From Tenacibaculum agarivorans (lineage in GTDB: Bacteria; Bacteroidota; Bacteroidia; Flavobacteriales; Flavobacteriaceae): a stretch of 64,000 bases of DNA. The notes beneath the pieces were generated by a model. It saw nothing but the letters and a program-made list of their open reading frames with translations, did not search any database and was not told where the DNA came from. The position numbers and the translations under genes are program-made. Positions 8,378 through 17,671 of the stretch are shown piece after piece. The stretch spans positions 1 to 64,000 of the forward strand of contig NZ_MSMP01000004.1 of assembly GCF_001936575.1 (NCBI RefSeq), read 5' to 3'. Every line of letters begins with the position of its first letter. Within the stretch, counting starts at the first letter, position 1.

Positions 8378-11365
8378 ATGCAAAACAAAGGTCTAATCAG
8401 ATTATTTGCAATCCTATTTGGGTTAGTAAGTTTATACCAATTATCATTTACATTTTTTGCTAATAAAGTAGAAAAAGAAGCAAAAACTTTTGCTGAGGCA
8501 AATGTAAGTGATAATAAAGATGGTAGAGAGCTAGCTCGTTTAGAAAGAAAATACTTAGATAGTGTTGCAAATAAGGAAGTAGTATTAGGTAACTCTTACA
8601 ATGACATTAAGGACAAAGAAATGAACCTTGGTCTTGATTTAAAAGGAGGAATCAATGCTATCTTACAAGTATCGGTAAAAGATATCTTAATAGGATTATC
8701 TAACGATTCTAAAAACACAATTTTTAACCAAGCTTTAGCTAATGCTGACGAAGCTCAGAAAAATGCTCAAGATGATTACATCGATCTATTTTACAATGAG
8801 TTTGAGAAAGCTAGCAATGGTTCAATAAAACTAAGTGATCCTACAATTTTTGGTAATAAATTACTTCGTGAAAAAATTAATTTCGAAAACACTAATAGTG
8901 AAGTAAAAGCTATTTTAGAAGAAGAAATTAATACTTCTATCACAACTGCTTTTGAAGTTTTACGTAGTCGTATTGATAAGTTTGGTGTTGTTCAACCAAA
9001 TATCCAAAGAATTGGAACTTCGGGTAGAATTCAAGTAGAATTACCAGGAGCTAAAGATATTGATCGTGTACAAAGATTATTAGAAAGTACTGCTAAATTA
9101 CAATTTTGGGAAGTATACACTAATATAGATGTACAAAACTTTTTCTTTTCAGCTAATGCAAAAGCAGCAGAATTATTAAAAGAAAAAACAGCGGAAACTA
9201 CACAAGAAAAAGATTCAACTAAAACTAATGAATTAGATGATCTTTTAGGTGAAGCTAAAGATTCTACTGAAATCGCTAATCAGAAGAATTTATTCACATA
9301 TTTATTTCCAAATATTGCTCAAAATCAGAATCAAGCTAGTTCTTTAGTAGCACAAGCAAAAGTTGCTGATACAGCTAAAGTAAATAGTCTATTAAAGAAT
9401 AAAGAAATTCTAGCTTTATTACCAGCAAATTTAAGGTACGTTAAATTCTTATGGGACTACAAAGCAGCCCCAAGCGCAGATAAGACTACCGAGATACTTG
9501 GTCTATATGCTCTTAAAGGAAATAGAAATGATGTCGCTCCTATAGAAGGAGATGTAATTGCTGATGCAAAACAAGATTATGATCAATTAAGTAAGCCTGT
9601 AGTTTCTATGGCAATGAATAGTGTAGGGACTAAGAAATGGGCTAAAATGACTAGTGAAAATGTAGGGAAATTCGTTGCAGTTGTACTAGATGAGTATGTG
9701 TATACTGCTCCAAGTGTAAATCAAGTAATTTCTGGTGGTCAAACTCAGATTTCTGGTGGTACTATGACTGTTGAAGAAGCTCAAGACATTTCTACGGTAT
9801 TAAAAGCTGGTAAATTACCTGCTCCAGCTAGAATTATTGAAGCAGAAGTAGTTGGACCTTCATTAGGTAAAGAAGCTATTAGTGCTAGTATGTGGTCGTT
9901 TGCTTTAGCAATTTTACTAGTATTAGTATGGATGGTTTTATATTATGGAAAAGCTGGATTATATGCTAATGTTGCTTTACTAGTAAACATATTATTCATA
10001 TTTGGAGTACTAGCATCATTTAATTCTGTATTGACACTACCTGGTATTGCAGGTATCATTCTTACGATTGGTATGTCTGTGGATGCCAACGTAATTATAT
10101 TCGAACGTATTAAAGAAGCCTTAAGTTCAGGTAAAGGATTATTGGAAGCCGTTAAAGAAGGATTTAGCTTTAAAGGAGCTTTATCTGCGATTATAGATGC
10201 TAACATTACTACCTTTTTAACTGGTATTATATTATATGTTTTTGGTACAGGACCAATTAAAGGTTTTGCTTTAACATTAATGATCGGTATTGGTACTTCT
10301 TTATTTACAGCTATCTTCATTACTCGTTTATTTGTAGATGGAGCTGTTAGAAAAGGATCTGATTTAACTTTTAATACTAATTTCTCTAAGAACTGGTTTA
10401 AAAATATCAACATTGAATTCTTAAAGAAGCGTAAATTAGCTTACATCGTTTCTGGAGCTTTAATTTTAATAGGTTTAGGTTCTATGGCTACTTTAGGTTT
10501 AAAACAAGGTGTTGACTTTAAAGGGGGTAGATCTTACGTTGTACGTTTTGACAAGCCTATGAAAGCTAATGAAGTAGCTAATTCTTTAAAAGATGTATTT
10601 GGTACTGCTCCTGAAGTTAAAACTTATGGTGCAAACAATCAGTTGAAAATAACTACTGTATTTAAAATTGAAGACAAGAGTAAACAAGTTGACGAAGAAG
10701 TACAAAATGCTTTATATACTGGTTTAAAATCTCACTTTACAGATCTTAGTTACGAAAACTTTAAACCTGGTTTTGAAAAGATTGGAAATGCTCAAGGTAT
10801 TATGAGTTATATGAAAGTAGATCCTACTATTGCGGATGATATTAAACAAGCTGCAATATGGGCTGTATTAGGTTCATTACTTGTAGTGTTCTTATATATC
10901 TTATTACGTTTTAGAAAAGTTTCATTCTCTATAGGTGCAGTTGCTGCCGTTTTCCATGATGTTTTAGTAGTATTAGGGGTATTCTCTTTACTATATAAAG
11001 TAATGCCTTTTGATATGGAAATTGGTCAATCGTTTATTGCAGCAATTCTTACCGTAGTAGGTTACTCGCTGAATGATACCGTGGTAATCTTCGATAGAAT
11101 TAGGGAATATGCTGATAATAGTAAATCATTCTCTGCAAGTTTGGTAGATAAAGCTTTAAACAGCACTTTAGGTAGAACAATCAATACATCTTTAACAACA
11201 TTATTAGTAATGTTAGCTATCTTCTTCTTTGGTGGAGATAGTATTAAAGGATTTATGTTTGCCTTAATTGTTGGTGTTGTTGTAGGTACTTACTCATCTT
11301 TATTCGTTGCAACTCCAATTATGTTTGATGCAACTAAGAACAAAAAAGAAGATACTAAAAAGTAA
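8378..11365 (+). CDS. secDF: protein translocase subunit SecDF (fused SecD and SecF)
   Basis: Inner-membrane RND-type partner of SecYEG that uses the proton gradient to pull exported proteins through. The 995-residue protein is a natural SecD-SecF fusion. SecD carries GLDLKGG at 85-91, a long variable periplasmic insert (about 260-365) and a first set of membrane helices (about 505-670). SecF carries GVDFKGG beginning at 711 and the last helices, with GYSLNDTVVIFDRIRE. The ATG at 8378 is chosen over the TTG two codons earlier. Fusion is common in Bacteroidota. An intrinsic terminator follows, so it appears to be transcribed alone. Confidence 0.97.
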   Translation: MQNKGLIRLFAILFGLVSLYQLSFTFFANKVEKEAKTFAEANVSDNKDGRELARLERKYLDSVANKEVVLGNSYNDIKDKEMNLGLDLKGGINAILQVSVKDILIGLSNDSKNTIFNQALANADEAQKNAQDDYIDLFYNEFEKASNGSIKLSDPTIFGNKLLREKINFENTNSEVKAILEEEINTSITTAFEVLRSRIDKFGVVQPNIQRIGTSGRIQVELPGAKDIDRVQRLLESTAKLQFWEVYTNIDVQNFFFSANAKAAELLKEKTAETTQEKDSTKTNELDDLLGEAKDSTEIANQKNLFTYLFPNIAQNQNQASSLVAQAKVADTAKVNSLLKNKEILALLPANLRYVKFLWDYKAAPSADKTTEILGLYALKGNRNDVAPIEGDVIADAKQDYDQLSKPVVSMAMNSVGTKKWAKMTSENVGKFVAVVLDEYVYTAPSVNQVISGGQTQISGGTMTVEEAQDISTVLKAGKLPAPARIIEAEVVGPSLGKEAISASMWSFALAILLVLVWMVLYYGKAGLYANVALLVNILFIFGVLASFNSVLTLPGIAGIILTIGMSVDANVIIFERIKEALSSGKGLLEAVKEGFSFKGALSAIIDANITTFLTGIILYVFGTGPIKGFALTLMIGIGTSLFTAIFITRLFVDGAVRKGSDLTFNTNFSKNWFKNINIEFLKKRKLAYIVSGALILIGLGSMATLGLKQGVDFKGGRSYVVRFDKPMKANEVANSLKDVFGTAPEVKTYGANNQLKITTVFKIEDKSKQVDEEVQNALYTGLKSHFTDLSYENFKPGFEKIGNAQGIMSYMKVDPTIADDIKQAAIWAVLGSLLVVFLYILLRFRKVSFSIGAVAAVFHDVLVVLGVFSLLYKVMPFDMEIGQSFIAAILTVVGYSLNDTVVIFDRIREYADNSKSFSASLVDKALNSTLGRTINTSLTTLLVMLAIFFFGGDSIKGFMFALIVGVVVGTYSSLFVATPIMFDATKNKKEDTKK

Positions 11366-11385
11366 ATTCATATAAAATTATAAAC

Positions 11386-11435
11386 AAACCGTTTTGTTTT
11401 CACTGAGTTAATCAGTAATCAAGACGGTTTTTTTT
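11386..11435 (+). terminator. intrinsic terminator after secDF
   Basis: AAACCGTTTTG (11386-11396) pairs with CAAGACGGTTT (11420-11430) with one G-T wobble, and a small nested ACTGA/TCAGT hairpin lies in the loop. A T run follows to 11435. It lies between the secDF stop and the hpt-adk start. Confidence 0.8.
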
Positions 11436-11461
11436 ATTTAATTACCTATATTTACCACCAT

Positions 11462-12580
11462 ATGAAAATAAAGAAACTTCACGATTTATACTTCAAAGAA
11501 GTAATTAGTAAGGAAGAGATAAATTCTATTGTAAAAACTCTTGCTTATCAGGTAAAACAAGACTTACCAGAAAATGAAGTACCTTTATTTATCGGTATTT
11601 TAAATGGTTGTTTTGTATTTGCTTCTGACTTTGTACGTGAGTTTAACAGAGACTCTGAAATCACTTTTGTTAAACTAGCTTCATATGAAGGTACCTCATC
11701 AACTGATACCGTAAAAAAACTGATTGGAATTAATGAAGATATTTCTGGAAGAACAGTAATTATTTTAGAAGATATAATTGATACTGGCACAACACTTCAA
11801 GAGATTTATGAAATATTCCGAACAAAAAATATCAAAGAATTAAAAATCGTATCGTTATTTTTTAAACCAGACGTTTATCGTAAAGAACTACATATTAACT
11901 ATATTGGAAAGAGTATAGAAGATAAGTTTATTGTTGGTTATGGTTTAGATTATAATGGTTTAGGGAGAAATTTACCCGCAATATATCAATTAACAACACA
12001 ACCCAAAATGAAAAATATAGTATTATTTGGACCTCCTGGTGCTGGAAAAGGTACTCAGGCAACATTATTAAAAGAGAAATATAATTTAGTTCATATTTCT
12101 ACTGGTGATGTTTTTAGATTCAATATTAAAAACCAAACTGAACTTGGGGTTTTAGCTAAAAAATATATAGATGCAGGAGATCTTGTTCCTGATGAAGTAA
12201 CTATTAATATGCTAAAACAAGAAGTAGATAAAAATGCTGAAGCAAATGGTTTCATTTTTGATGGTTTTCCACGCACAGAAGATCAAGCTAAGGCTTTAGA
12301 TGAATTTTTAGCTGAAAAAAATGAACGAATCAATGGTATGGTTGCTTTAGAAGTTCCTGAAGATTTATTAGTGGAACGAATTTTAGACCGTGGAAAAACT
12401 AGTGGCCGTTCAGATGATACTGATGAGGATAAAATCCGTAATCGTTTTAATGAGTACAATACAAAAACTGCAATCTTAAAAGATTACTACGAAGCTCAAG
12501 GTAACTTTTATGGTATTGATGGTGTAGGAACTATAGAAGAAATAACCTCTCGTTTAGCTACTGTTTTTGATAAACTATAG
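11462..12580 (+). CDS. hpt-adk: hypoxanthine phosphoribosyltransferase-adenylate kinase fusion
   Basis: A bifunctional 372-residue purine enzyme. Residues 1-178 form a type I phosphoribosyltransferase with the PRPP loop VIILEDIIDTGTT, which salvages hypoxanthine (perhaps guanine) to the nucleotide. Residues 183-372 are a complete adenylate kinase (ATP + AMP to 2 ADP) with P-loop GPPGAGKGTQA, GDVFR, FDGFPRT and a short lid with DRGKTSGRSDD. The two are joined by a linker ending TTQPK, directly followed by Met183 (ATG at 12008), which could serve as an internal start for free Adk. The fusion links purine salvage to nucleotide charging. I recall such fusions in other Flavobacteriaceae. No other adk or hpt occurs in this window. 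Confidence 0.93.
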   Translation: MKIKKLHDLYFKEVISKEEINSIVKTLAYQVKQDLPENEVPLFIGILNGCFVFASDFVREFNRDSEITFVKLASYEGTSSTDTVKKLIGINEDISGRTVIILEDIIDTGTTLQEIYEIFRTKNIKELKIVSLFFKPDVYRKELHINYIGKSIEDKFIVGYGLDYNGLGRNLPAIYQLTTQPKMKNIVLFGPPGAGKGTQATLLKEKYNLVHISTGDVFRFNIKNQTELGVLAKKYIDAGDLVPDEVTINMLKQEVDKNAEANGFIFDGFPRTEDQAKALDEFLAEKNERINGMVALEVPEDLLVERILDRGKTSGRSDDTDEDKIRNRFNEYNTKTAILKDYYEAQGNFYGIDGVGTIEEITSRLATVFDKL

Positions 12581-12587
12581 GCTTAAC

Positions 12588-12650
12588 GATATTAGATATT
12601 AGATATTAGATATTAGATATTAGATATTAGATATTAGATATTAGATATTA
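12588..12650. repeat. heptamer microsatellite, nine copies of GATATTA
   Basis: Nine perfect, uninterrupted 7-bp units (63 bp), followed by GA of a tenth, between hpt-adk and obg. No reading frame crosses it. Such arrays can change copy number by slipped-strand mispairing. This one could alter spacing upstream of obg. Confidence 0.95.
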
Positions 12651-12748
12651 GAAAGTTATAATATTACTTTCTATTCAACTACTTCGTTAGGATATATTCC
12701 TGAATTAGTATTTTGTTTTTAAACTATAATTTTAACTTTCTAATATCT
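12643..12748. repeat. 16-bp inverted repeat flanking the obg upstream region
   Basis: AGATATTAGAAAGTTA (12643-12658) overlaps the last heptamers and is a perfect reverse complement of TAACTTTCTAATATCT (12733-12748), with 74 nt between the arms. The right arm ends 18 nt before the obg ATG. It could form a large cruciform or leader hairpin, or be the ends of a tiny degenerate mobile element. No target duplication is evident. Confidence 0.7.
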
Positions 12749-12766
12749 TACTCTTAATTTAGAAAA

Positions 12767-13759
12767 ATGACTGAAGGAAATTTTGTTGACTATATAAAGA
12801 TTTATGCTTCTTCTGGTAAAGGAGGACGTGGATCTGCACATTTACATAGAGAAAAGTTTATTGCCAAAGGTGGTCCTGATGGTGGAGATGGTGGTCGTGG
12901 TGGACACATTATTTTTCGTGGTGATAAAAATATGTGGACATTATTTCATTTGAAATTTAAACGTCATTTTAGAGCTGAAGGTGGTGGAGATGGTGGATCT
13001 AGTAGAAGTACAGGTAAAGATGGTGCTGATGTTATCGTTCCTGTGCCATTAGGTACAATTATAAGAGATGCTGATACTGATGAAATCCTATTCGAAGTTA
13101 CCAAAGACGGACAAGAAACTATTGTACTTGAAGGAGGCAAAGGAGGAAGAGGAAATTGGCATTTTAAATCGCCAACCAATCAAACTCCAAGGTATGCTCA
13201 ACCAGGTATTGATGGTAAAGAAGCATGGTATCGAATTGAACTAAAAATACTAGCTGATGTAGGTTTAGTAGGATTTCCTAACGCCGGAAAATCTACACTT
13301 TTATCTGTTTTAACTGCTGCAAAACCTAAAATAGCTGATTATGCTTTTACCACACTTAAACCTAATTTAGGGATTGTAGAATACCGAAATCATCAGAGTT
13401 TTGTAATGGCAGATATTCCAGGTATTATAGAAGGTGCTGCTGAAGGAAAAGGTTTAGGACATTACTTTTTAAGACATATAGAACGTAATTCTTTATTACT
13501 TTTCTTAATCCCTGCGGATAGTGATGATATCAAAAAAGAGTATGACATCTTACTCAATGAGCTTAAAAAGCATAATCCAGAATTATTAGATAAGGATCGT
13601 TTACTCGCAATATCTAAATCTGATATGTTAGATGATGAGTTAAAAACTGAAATTAAAGCTGAACTACCTGAAGGTATTGAAAGCTTGTTTATTTCTTCAG
13701 TCGCACAAATGGGACTTACTGAATTAAAAGATAAACTTTGGAAACAGCTAAATAACTAG
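12767..13759 (+). CDS. obg: GTPase Obg/CgtA, ribosome assembly and stress
   Basis: Essential GTPase acting in 50S maturation and growth control. The 330-residue protein has the glycine-rich Obg domain (about 1-157, with [15 protein letters not shown] and GGDGGRGG), then the G domain with P-loop GFPNAGKST, switch [16 protein letters not shown] and the base-recognition motif in the variant form SKSD. The optional C-terminal OCT domain of longer homologues is absent. The ATG at 12767 fits the family start. The end converges with, and overlaps by 4 nt, the NlpC/P60 gene on the other strand. Upstream DNA contains the heptamer array and a 16-bp inverted repeat. Confidence 0.96.
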   Translation: MTEGNFVDYIKIYASSGKGGRGSAHLHREKFIAKGGPDGGDGGRGGHIIFRGDKNMWTLFHLKFKRHFRAEGGGDGGSSRSTGKDGADVIVPVPLGTIIRDADTDEILFEVTKDGQETIVLEGGKGGRGNWHFKSPTNQTPRYAQPGIDGKEAWYRIELKILADVGLVGFPNAGKSTLLSVLTAAKPKIADYAFTTLKPNLGIVEYRNHQSFVMADIPGIIEGAAEGKGLGHYFLRHIERNSLLLFLIPADSDDIKKEYDILLNELKKHNPELLDKDRLLAISKSDMLDDELKTEIKAELPEGIESLFISSVAQMGLTELKDKLWKQLNN

Positions 13760-14256
13760 TTAATTATTCTTTTAGCAAACACAAATGCCTTTTTCCAGTA
13801 GCTCTCTTCTAGAGACGCAATTACTACTCCTTTTGATGTGCTAGAATGAATAAATTGAACAGTATTAGATCCTGTTGAAATAACTAATCCTACATGATTA
13901 ATAGGTCCATCTAATCGATCGATATTAAAAAAAAGTAAATCACCTCTTTTTACTTTAGATACATCTACTTTTTCTCCTGCAGCACTCATTGCTCTGGAAG
14001 ACCTTGGTAAAGTGATGTCAATTCCTTTAAAAGAAGTAAAGACTAAACCCGAACAATCCATACCATTTTTTGTAGTCCCTCCAAATTTGTATGGCGTACC
14101 TCTATAAGAATTTGCTATATCTATAACTTCTGTAATTTTACTTACCTCTCCTACTCTTTCTATTTCCATTGCATTTCTTGCTCTCTTATTTTTGTTTGCA
14201 AATCGATATGCAGAAATCAACATTAAAATCACCACAAAAAATACTACCTTCTTCAT
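13756..14256 (-). CDS. NlpC/P60-family cell-wall peptidase, membrane anchored
   Basis: Probable peptidoglycan endopeptidase cleaving stem peptides. It has 166 residues: an N-terminal hydrophobic signal/anchor (about 3-18) followed by one NlpC/P60 domain. The catalytic Cys68 lies in the NGMDCSGL motif, and the His of INHVGLVIS and the His of FIHSSTS fit the expected triad. It overlaps the upstream paralogue by 4 nt (14253-14256), so the pair is probably translationally coupled and arose by tandem duplication. Substrate specificity cannot be read from sequence. Confidence 0.9.
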   Translation of the reverse strand: MKKVVFFVVILMLISAYRFANKNKRARNAMEIERVGEVSKITEVIDIANSYRGTPYKFGGTTKNGMDCSGLVFTSFKGIDITLPRSSRAMSAAGEKVDVSKVKRGDLLFFNIDRLDGPINHVGLVISTGSNTVQFIHSSTSKGVVIASLEESYWKKAFVFAKRIIN

Positions 14257-14786
14257 TTCAACACTCGTTTTGCTTTTACAAAGTTTCTCTTGTAATATTT
14301 TTGCGACATGTTGTTAACTGTTACCCCTCTTTTTGTTGAAGCATGAATAAAATATACAACTCCATTCTTTACTGAAGTTACTAATCCTACATGAGTAATT
14401 CTTCTGGGTTTTCTAGGATTCGTTTTAAAAAACAACAAATCTCCTTTTCTTGTACTATTCAAAGAAATTGTTTTTCCTTGGTTAGACATGTCATATGAAG
14501 TTCTAGGTAACGAAACTCCATGCTTTTTAAAGGAAGTCATAATTAAACCAGAGCAATCCATACCTCTACTAGTTACTCCTCCGTACTTATAGGGTGTACC
14601 TTTATACGTATTTGCTGTATTTATAATTTTGTTAGCTAACGCCGTTCCTTTTTTTCTGTAGGTTTTCTTTTTTGCTACAGTCTTTCTTTTTGTTGTATAT
14701 CTCTTTGATGAAGTTGTAGGTTTAGATGATGAACATCCGTACGCTAAAAATAAAATCAATAAAATTTGGGGTAGTTTTTTTATCAC
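14253..14786 (-). CDS. NlpC/P60-family peptidase, lipoprotein
   Basis: Paralogue of the following gene. The 177-residue protein has a lipoprotein signal with lipobox Cys18 (FLAYGC), a Lys/Thr-rich basic linker (about 20-50) likely to contact the cell wall, and an NlpC/P60 domain with catalytic Cys78 in RGMDCSGL, His in ITHVGLVTS and His in FIHASTK. Likely a periplasmic outer-membrane-tethered peptidoglycan hydrolase. It lies 11 nt downstream of lpxB, so envelope genes cluster here. Confidence 0.9.
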   Translation of the reverse strand: MIKKLPQILLILFLAYGCSSSKPTTSSKRYTTKRKTVAKKKTYRKKGTALANKIINTANTYKGTPYKYGGVTSRGMDCSGLIMTSFKKHGVSLPRTSYDMSNQGKTISLNSTRKGDLLFFKTNPRKPRRITHVGLVTSVKNGVVYFIHASTKRGVTVNNMSQKYYKRNFVKAKRVLK

Positions 14787-14797
14787 TTATTTTCGAT

Positions 14798-15907
14798 TTA
14801 TGTTATACCATTTACAATCAATTTAGCCGTTTTTTCAGAAGCTCCTTTGCCTCCCAATTTTTGTTCTAGATCAAAATAATCTAAAAACAATTGTTCTCTT
14901 TTTTCTTTTTGAAGTAGCAATTGCAATTCTTGTTCCAGTTTTGTTTCAGTGAAGTCATTTTGAATCAATTCTGCTACCACTTCTCTATCCATAATTAAAT
15001 TTACTAAAGAAATATACTCTAAAGTTATAATTCGCTTCGCTATTTGATACGATAACCAACTTCCTTTATAACAAACCACTTGCGGTACTTTAAATAAAGC
15101 CGTTTCCAATGTCGCTGTTCCCGAAGTTACTAAAGCAGCATGAGATATACTTAATAAATCATATGTTTTATGCTGAACAAATTTCACTTTTCCTTCAGAC
15201 ATAAACTGCTGATAAAAGCTTTCTGTTTGACTAGGCGCACCAGCCACAACAAACTGAAAATTTGGAAACTTATCTACCATTTTTAGCATGGTATCTAACA
15301 TTTTGGTAATTTCTTGTTTCCTACTTCCAGGTAATAAAGCTATAATTTCTTTTTCTCCTAAATTATGCTCTTTTCTAAAACTTTCTTCATCTACTTGAAC
15401 TCTATCTACAATACCATCTATTAATGGATGACCAACAAATTCAACTTCATAATCATATTTTTTGTAGAATTCTTTTTCAAAAGGAAGTATAACAAACATT
15501 TGGTCCACATCTCTTTTAATGGCCTGAACTCTACTCGCCCTACTTGCCCAAACTTGCGGTGAAATATAATAGTTTGTTCTAAACCCTTTTTCCTTTGCCC
15601 ATTTTGCAATTCTAAGGTTAAAACCTGAGTTATCAATTAACACTATCACATCAGGATTAAAAGCTTCTATATCTTGCTTACAAAACTTGATAAAACCAAG
15701 AATTTTTCTGAGATTTAAAATTACCTCTACAAATCCCATAAAAGCTCTATCCTTATAATGACTTACAAGTGTTCCTCCTTGAGCTTTCATTAAATCACCG
15801 CCCCAAAAACGAATATCAGCATTAGGATCTTGTTGTTTAATCTCTTTCATCAAATTGGCGCCGTGTAAATCTCCAGATGCTTCTCCTGCTACAATATAAT
15901 ATTTCAT
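14798..15907 (-). CDS. lpxB: lipid-A-disaccharide synthase
   Basis: Glycosyltransferase of family GT19 that joins UDP-2,3-diacylglucosamine and lipid X to make the lipid A disaccharide at the inner membrane. The 369-residue length is typical. It opens MKYYIVAGEASGDLHGANLM, the family signature, and contains IDNSGFNLRIAKWAK, YISPQVWASR and LLPGSRKQEI. It lies between surE/small membrane protein and the NlpC genes on the minus strand, with short gaps (5 and 11 nt) indicating an operon. Shows the cell makes lipid A. Confidence 0.97.
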   Translation of the reverse strand: MKYYIVAGEASGDLHGANLMKEIKQQDPNADIRFWGGDLMKAQGGTLVSHYKDRAFMGFVEVILNLRKILGFIKFCKQDIEAFNPDVIVLIDNSGFNLRIAKWAKEKGFRTNYYISPQVWASRASRVQAIKRDVDQMFVILPFEKEFYKKYDYEVEFVGHPLIDGIVDRVQVDEESFRKEHNLGEKEIIALLPGSRKQEITKMLDTMLKMVDKFPNFQFVVAGAPSQTESFYQQFMSEGKVKFVQHKTYDLLSISHAALVTSGTATLETALFKVPQVVCYKGSWLSYQIAKRIITLEYISLVNLIMDREVVAELIQNDFTETKLEQELQLLLQKEKREQLFLDYFDLEQKLGGKGASEKTAKLIVNGIT

Positions 15908-15912
15908 TAGTT

Positions 15913-16200
15913 TTATAAAAACTTAAGAATAAACGTAAAAATTGCTGTACAAATAGTTGCAATTAACACTCCTTTCGCTCTATTGTCTTGTTTCTTTTTT
16001 AGAAAAATAAAAAACACAAATAAATTAGGTAAAGCTGCTAGTGCAATTACAGGACCTATTACTCCTCCCTGTTGTAACATCTCAATAGTTTCGTAAAATC
16101 CAAATCTAGAAACATATTGTACGTATATAAAAAATCCAGAAGCAGTAGCAAACAATGAAACTAAAAAACCAATAAGAACTTCTTTTTTTACAGATCCCAT
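15913..16200 (-). CDS. small three-helix membrane protein
   Basis: A 95-residue hydrophobic protein with three predicted membrane segments (about 7-28, 45-68, 75-94) and no recognisable catalytic motif. Its start overlaps the end of surE by 13 nt, and lpxB follows 5 nt after its stop, so it is almost certainly cotranscribed with both. Position next to lpxB suggests an envelope role, but this is only inference. Confidence 0.75.
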   Translation of the reverse strand: MGSVKKEVLIGFLVSLFATASGFFIYVQYVSRFGFYETIEMLQQGGVIGPVIALAALPNLFVFFIFLKKKQDNRAKGVLIATICTAIFTFILKFL

Positions 16201-16958
16201 GTATTTAGTTTTTGTATGGCATGATGAGCTGTCATATCAAATTGAACAGGAACTACAGAAATATACCCATTTTCTAAGGCCCAAATATCAGTATCCTGAC
16301 CTTTATCTTTATTAATAAATTCACCAGATAACCAATAGTAGTCTTTTCCCATAGGACTCTTACGTTTTTCAAAGTCCTCTTTCCAATATCCATTTGCTTG
16401 TCTACAAACTTTTATGCCTTTAATTTCATCCTTTTTAAGTTTAGGAATATTTACATTTAAAACTACTCCGTCAGGTAAACCATTCAGTAATACATTTAAT
16501 GTAATATTTTTAATAAACTCCTTTGATGATCTAAAATCTGCATGCCAACTGTAATCTAACAAAGAAAAACCAATAGCAGGTATTCCTTCAATTCCAGCTT
16601 CTACAGCTGCACTCATTGTACCTGAATAAATAACGCTAATAGACGAATTTGATCCATGATTAATACCCGACACACATAAATCTGGCTTTCTATTTAAAAT
16701 TTTATTTTTAGCCATTTTAACACAGTCTGCAGGCGTCCCAGAACAACTATATTCTATCTGTGGACCATCATCAATAGAAGTTGGATTACAATGTAAAACA
16801 TTATTGACTGTAATTGCATGTCCCATTCCACTCTGTGGACTATCAGGTGCTACTACAATTACTTCTCCAATTTCATTCATTATTTCAATAAGCATTCTAA
16901 GACCAGGAGCAGTAATTCCATCGTCGTTAGTTACTAAGATCAAAGGTTTATCTTGCAT
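16188..16958 (-). CDS. surE: 5'-nucleotidase SurE
   Basis: Metal-dependent nucleoside monophosphatase/survival protein. The 256-residue length is normal. The N-terminal metal site is seen in LVTNDDGITAPG (Asp-Asp), with the conserved SGMGHAITVN, SGTPADCV, SGINHGSN and SGTMSAA segments following. First gene of a minus-strand unit surE-small membrane protein-lpxB-NlpC-NlpC. A -7 element TATATTTG (minus) lies at 16980-16987. Confidence 0.96.
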   Translation of the reverse strand: MQDKPLILVTNDDGITAPGLRMLIEIMNEIGEVIVVAPDSPQSGMGHAITVNNVLHCNPTSIDDGPQIEYSCSGTPADCVKMAKNKILNRKPDLCVSGINHGSNSSISVIYSGTMSAAVEAGIEGIPAIGFSLLDYSWHADFRSSKEFIKNITLNVLLNGLPDGVVLNVNIPKLKKDEIKGIKVCRQANGYWKEDFEKRKSPMGKDYYWLSGEFINKDKGQDTDIWALENGYISVVPVQFDMTAHHAIQKLNTWDL

Positions 16959-16979
16959 TACTTTTTTATTTTTCTAAAA

Positions 16980-16987
16980 CAAATATA
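16980..16987 (-). promoter_or_regulatory. surE -7 element TATATTTG
   Basis: A perfect TAnnTTTG on the minus strand, 21 nt before the surE start codon. No well-placed TTG at -33. Confidence 0.5.
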
Positions 16988-17078
16988 CATTAAATATACA
17001 GGTATTCTTTTTAACATTTCGTAAAGATATTTGCGAAGAATTAATCTGTAAACTTGTAGTGATTAAACAATTACTTAT

Positions 17079-17600
17079 ATGATTCGTATCATTATTTTTT
17101 TATTGACATTTGTTTTCTCTTTTTTTTTCTCTAATCTAAAAGCTCAAAATTCTACAACAGTACCATGTAACAGTAAAGAGTATCATCAATTTGATTTTTG
17201 GGTGGGAACTTGGAACGTTTTTGATGTAAACAATAAATTGATAGGTCAAAATACTATCATCCAAATGCCTAATGCCTGTGCAATTCAAGAAAATTGGACT
17301 TCTGCTAATGGTAATTCATTAGGTACTAGTTATAGTTATTTTGATATTTCAGATCAGAAATGGCATCAATTATGGATTGATAATAAAGGATATGTTTTAA
17401 AAACTGAAGGTCATTTTAAAAACGATAAGATGATATTGAATAGTGAAATTGTTGAATCTAAAAAAGGAAAATTTTATAATAGAATTACTTGGATACAAAA
17501 TGAAGATCAAACAGTTACCCAAATATGGGAATACGTCTCTCCAGATCATAAAGTAATAAAAGAAGCGTTTAAAGGTATATATAAAAAGAAAAAGAGCTAG
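17079..17600 (+). CDS. secreted DUF1579-like protein
   Basis: A 173-residue exported protein with a signal peptide (about 1-22, ending LKAQ). The mature part carries the lipocalin-like pattern of DUF1579-type proteins: FDFWVGTWNVFD near the start, a Cys in PNACAIQENW, SYSYFD and WHQLWIDNKG. Proteins of this type are predicted ligand-binding beta barrels; no biochemical role is known to me. It is divergent from surE and lies 71 nt upstream of the tail-specific protease gene. Confidence 0.7.
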   Translation: MIRIIIFLLTFVFSFFFSNLKAQNSTTVPCNSKEYHQFDFWVGTWNVFDVNNKLIGQNTIIQMPNACAIQENWTSANGNSLGTSYSYFDISDQKWHQLWIDNKGYVLKTEGHFKNDKMILNSEIVESKKGKFYNRITWIQNEDQTVTQIWEYVSPDHKVIKEAFKGIYKKKKS

Positions 17601-17671
17601 TAAAATTGGCATTATTTTAGTAGCTTAGCAAATACCCAATAATTTTTAAATATTTAAAAGACAGTAGGTTT

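Noticed and set aside
9943..10413. Minus-strand open frame of 156 codons inside secDF
   Set aside because: It is antisense to conserved SecDF membrane helices and has no homology pattern or promoter. A shadow frame.
12588..12650. Short tandem repeat considered as a CRISPR array
   Set aside because: Units are 7 bp, contiguous and without spacers, and no cas gene is present. It is a microsatellite.
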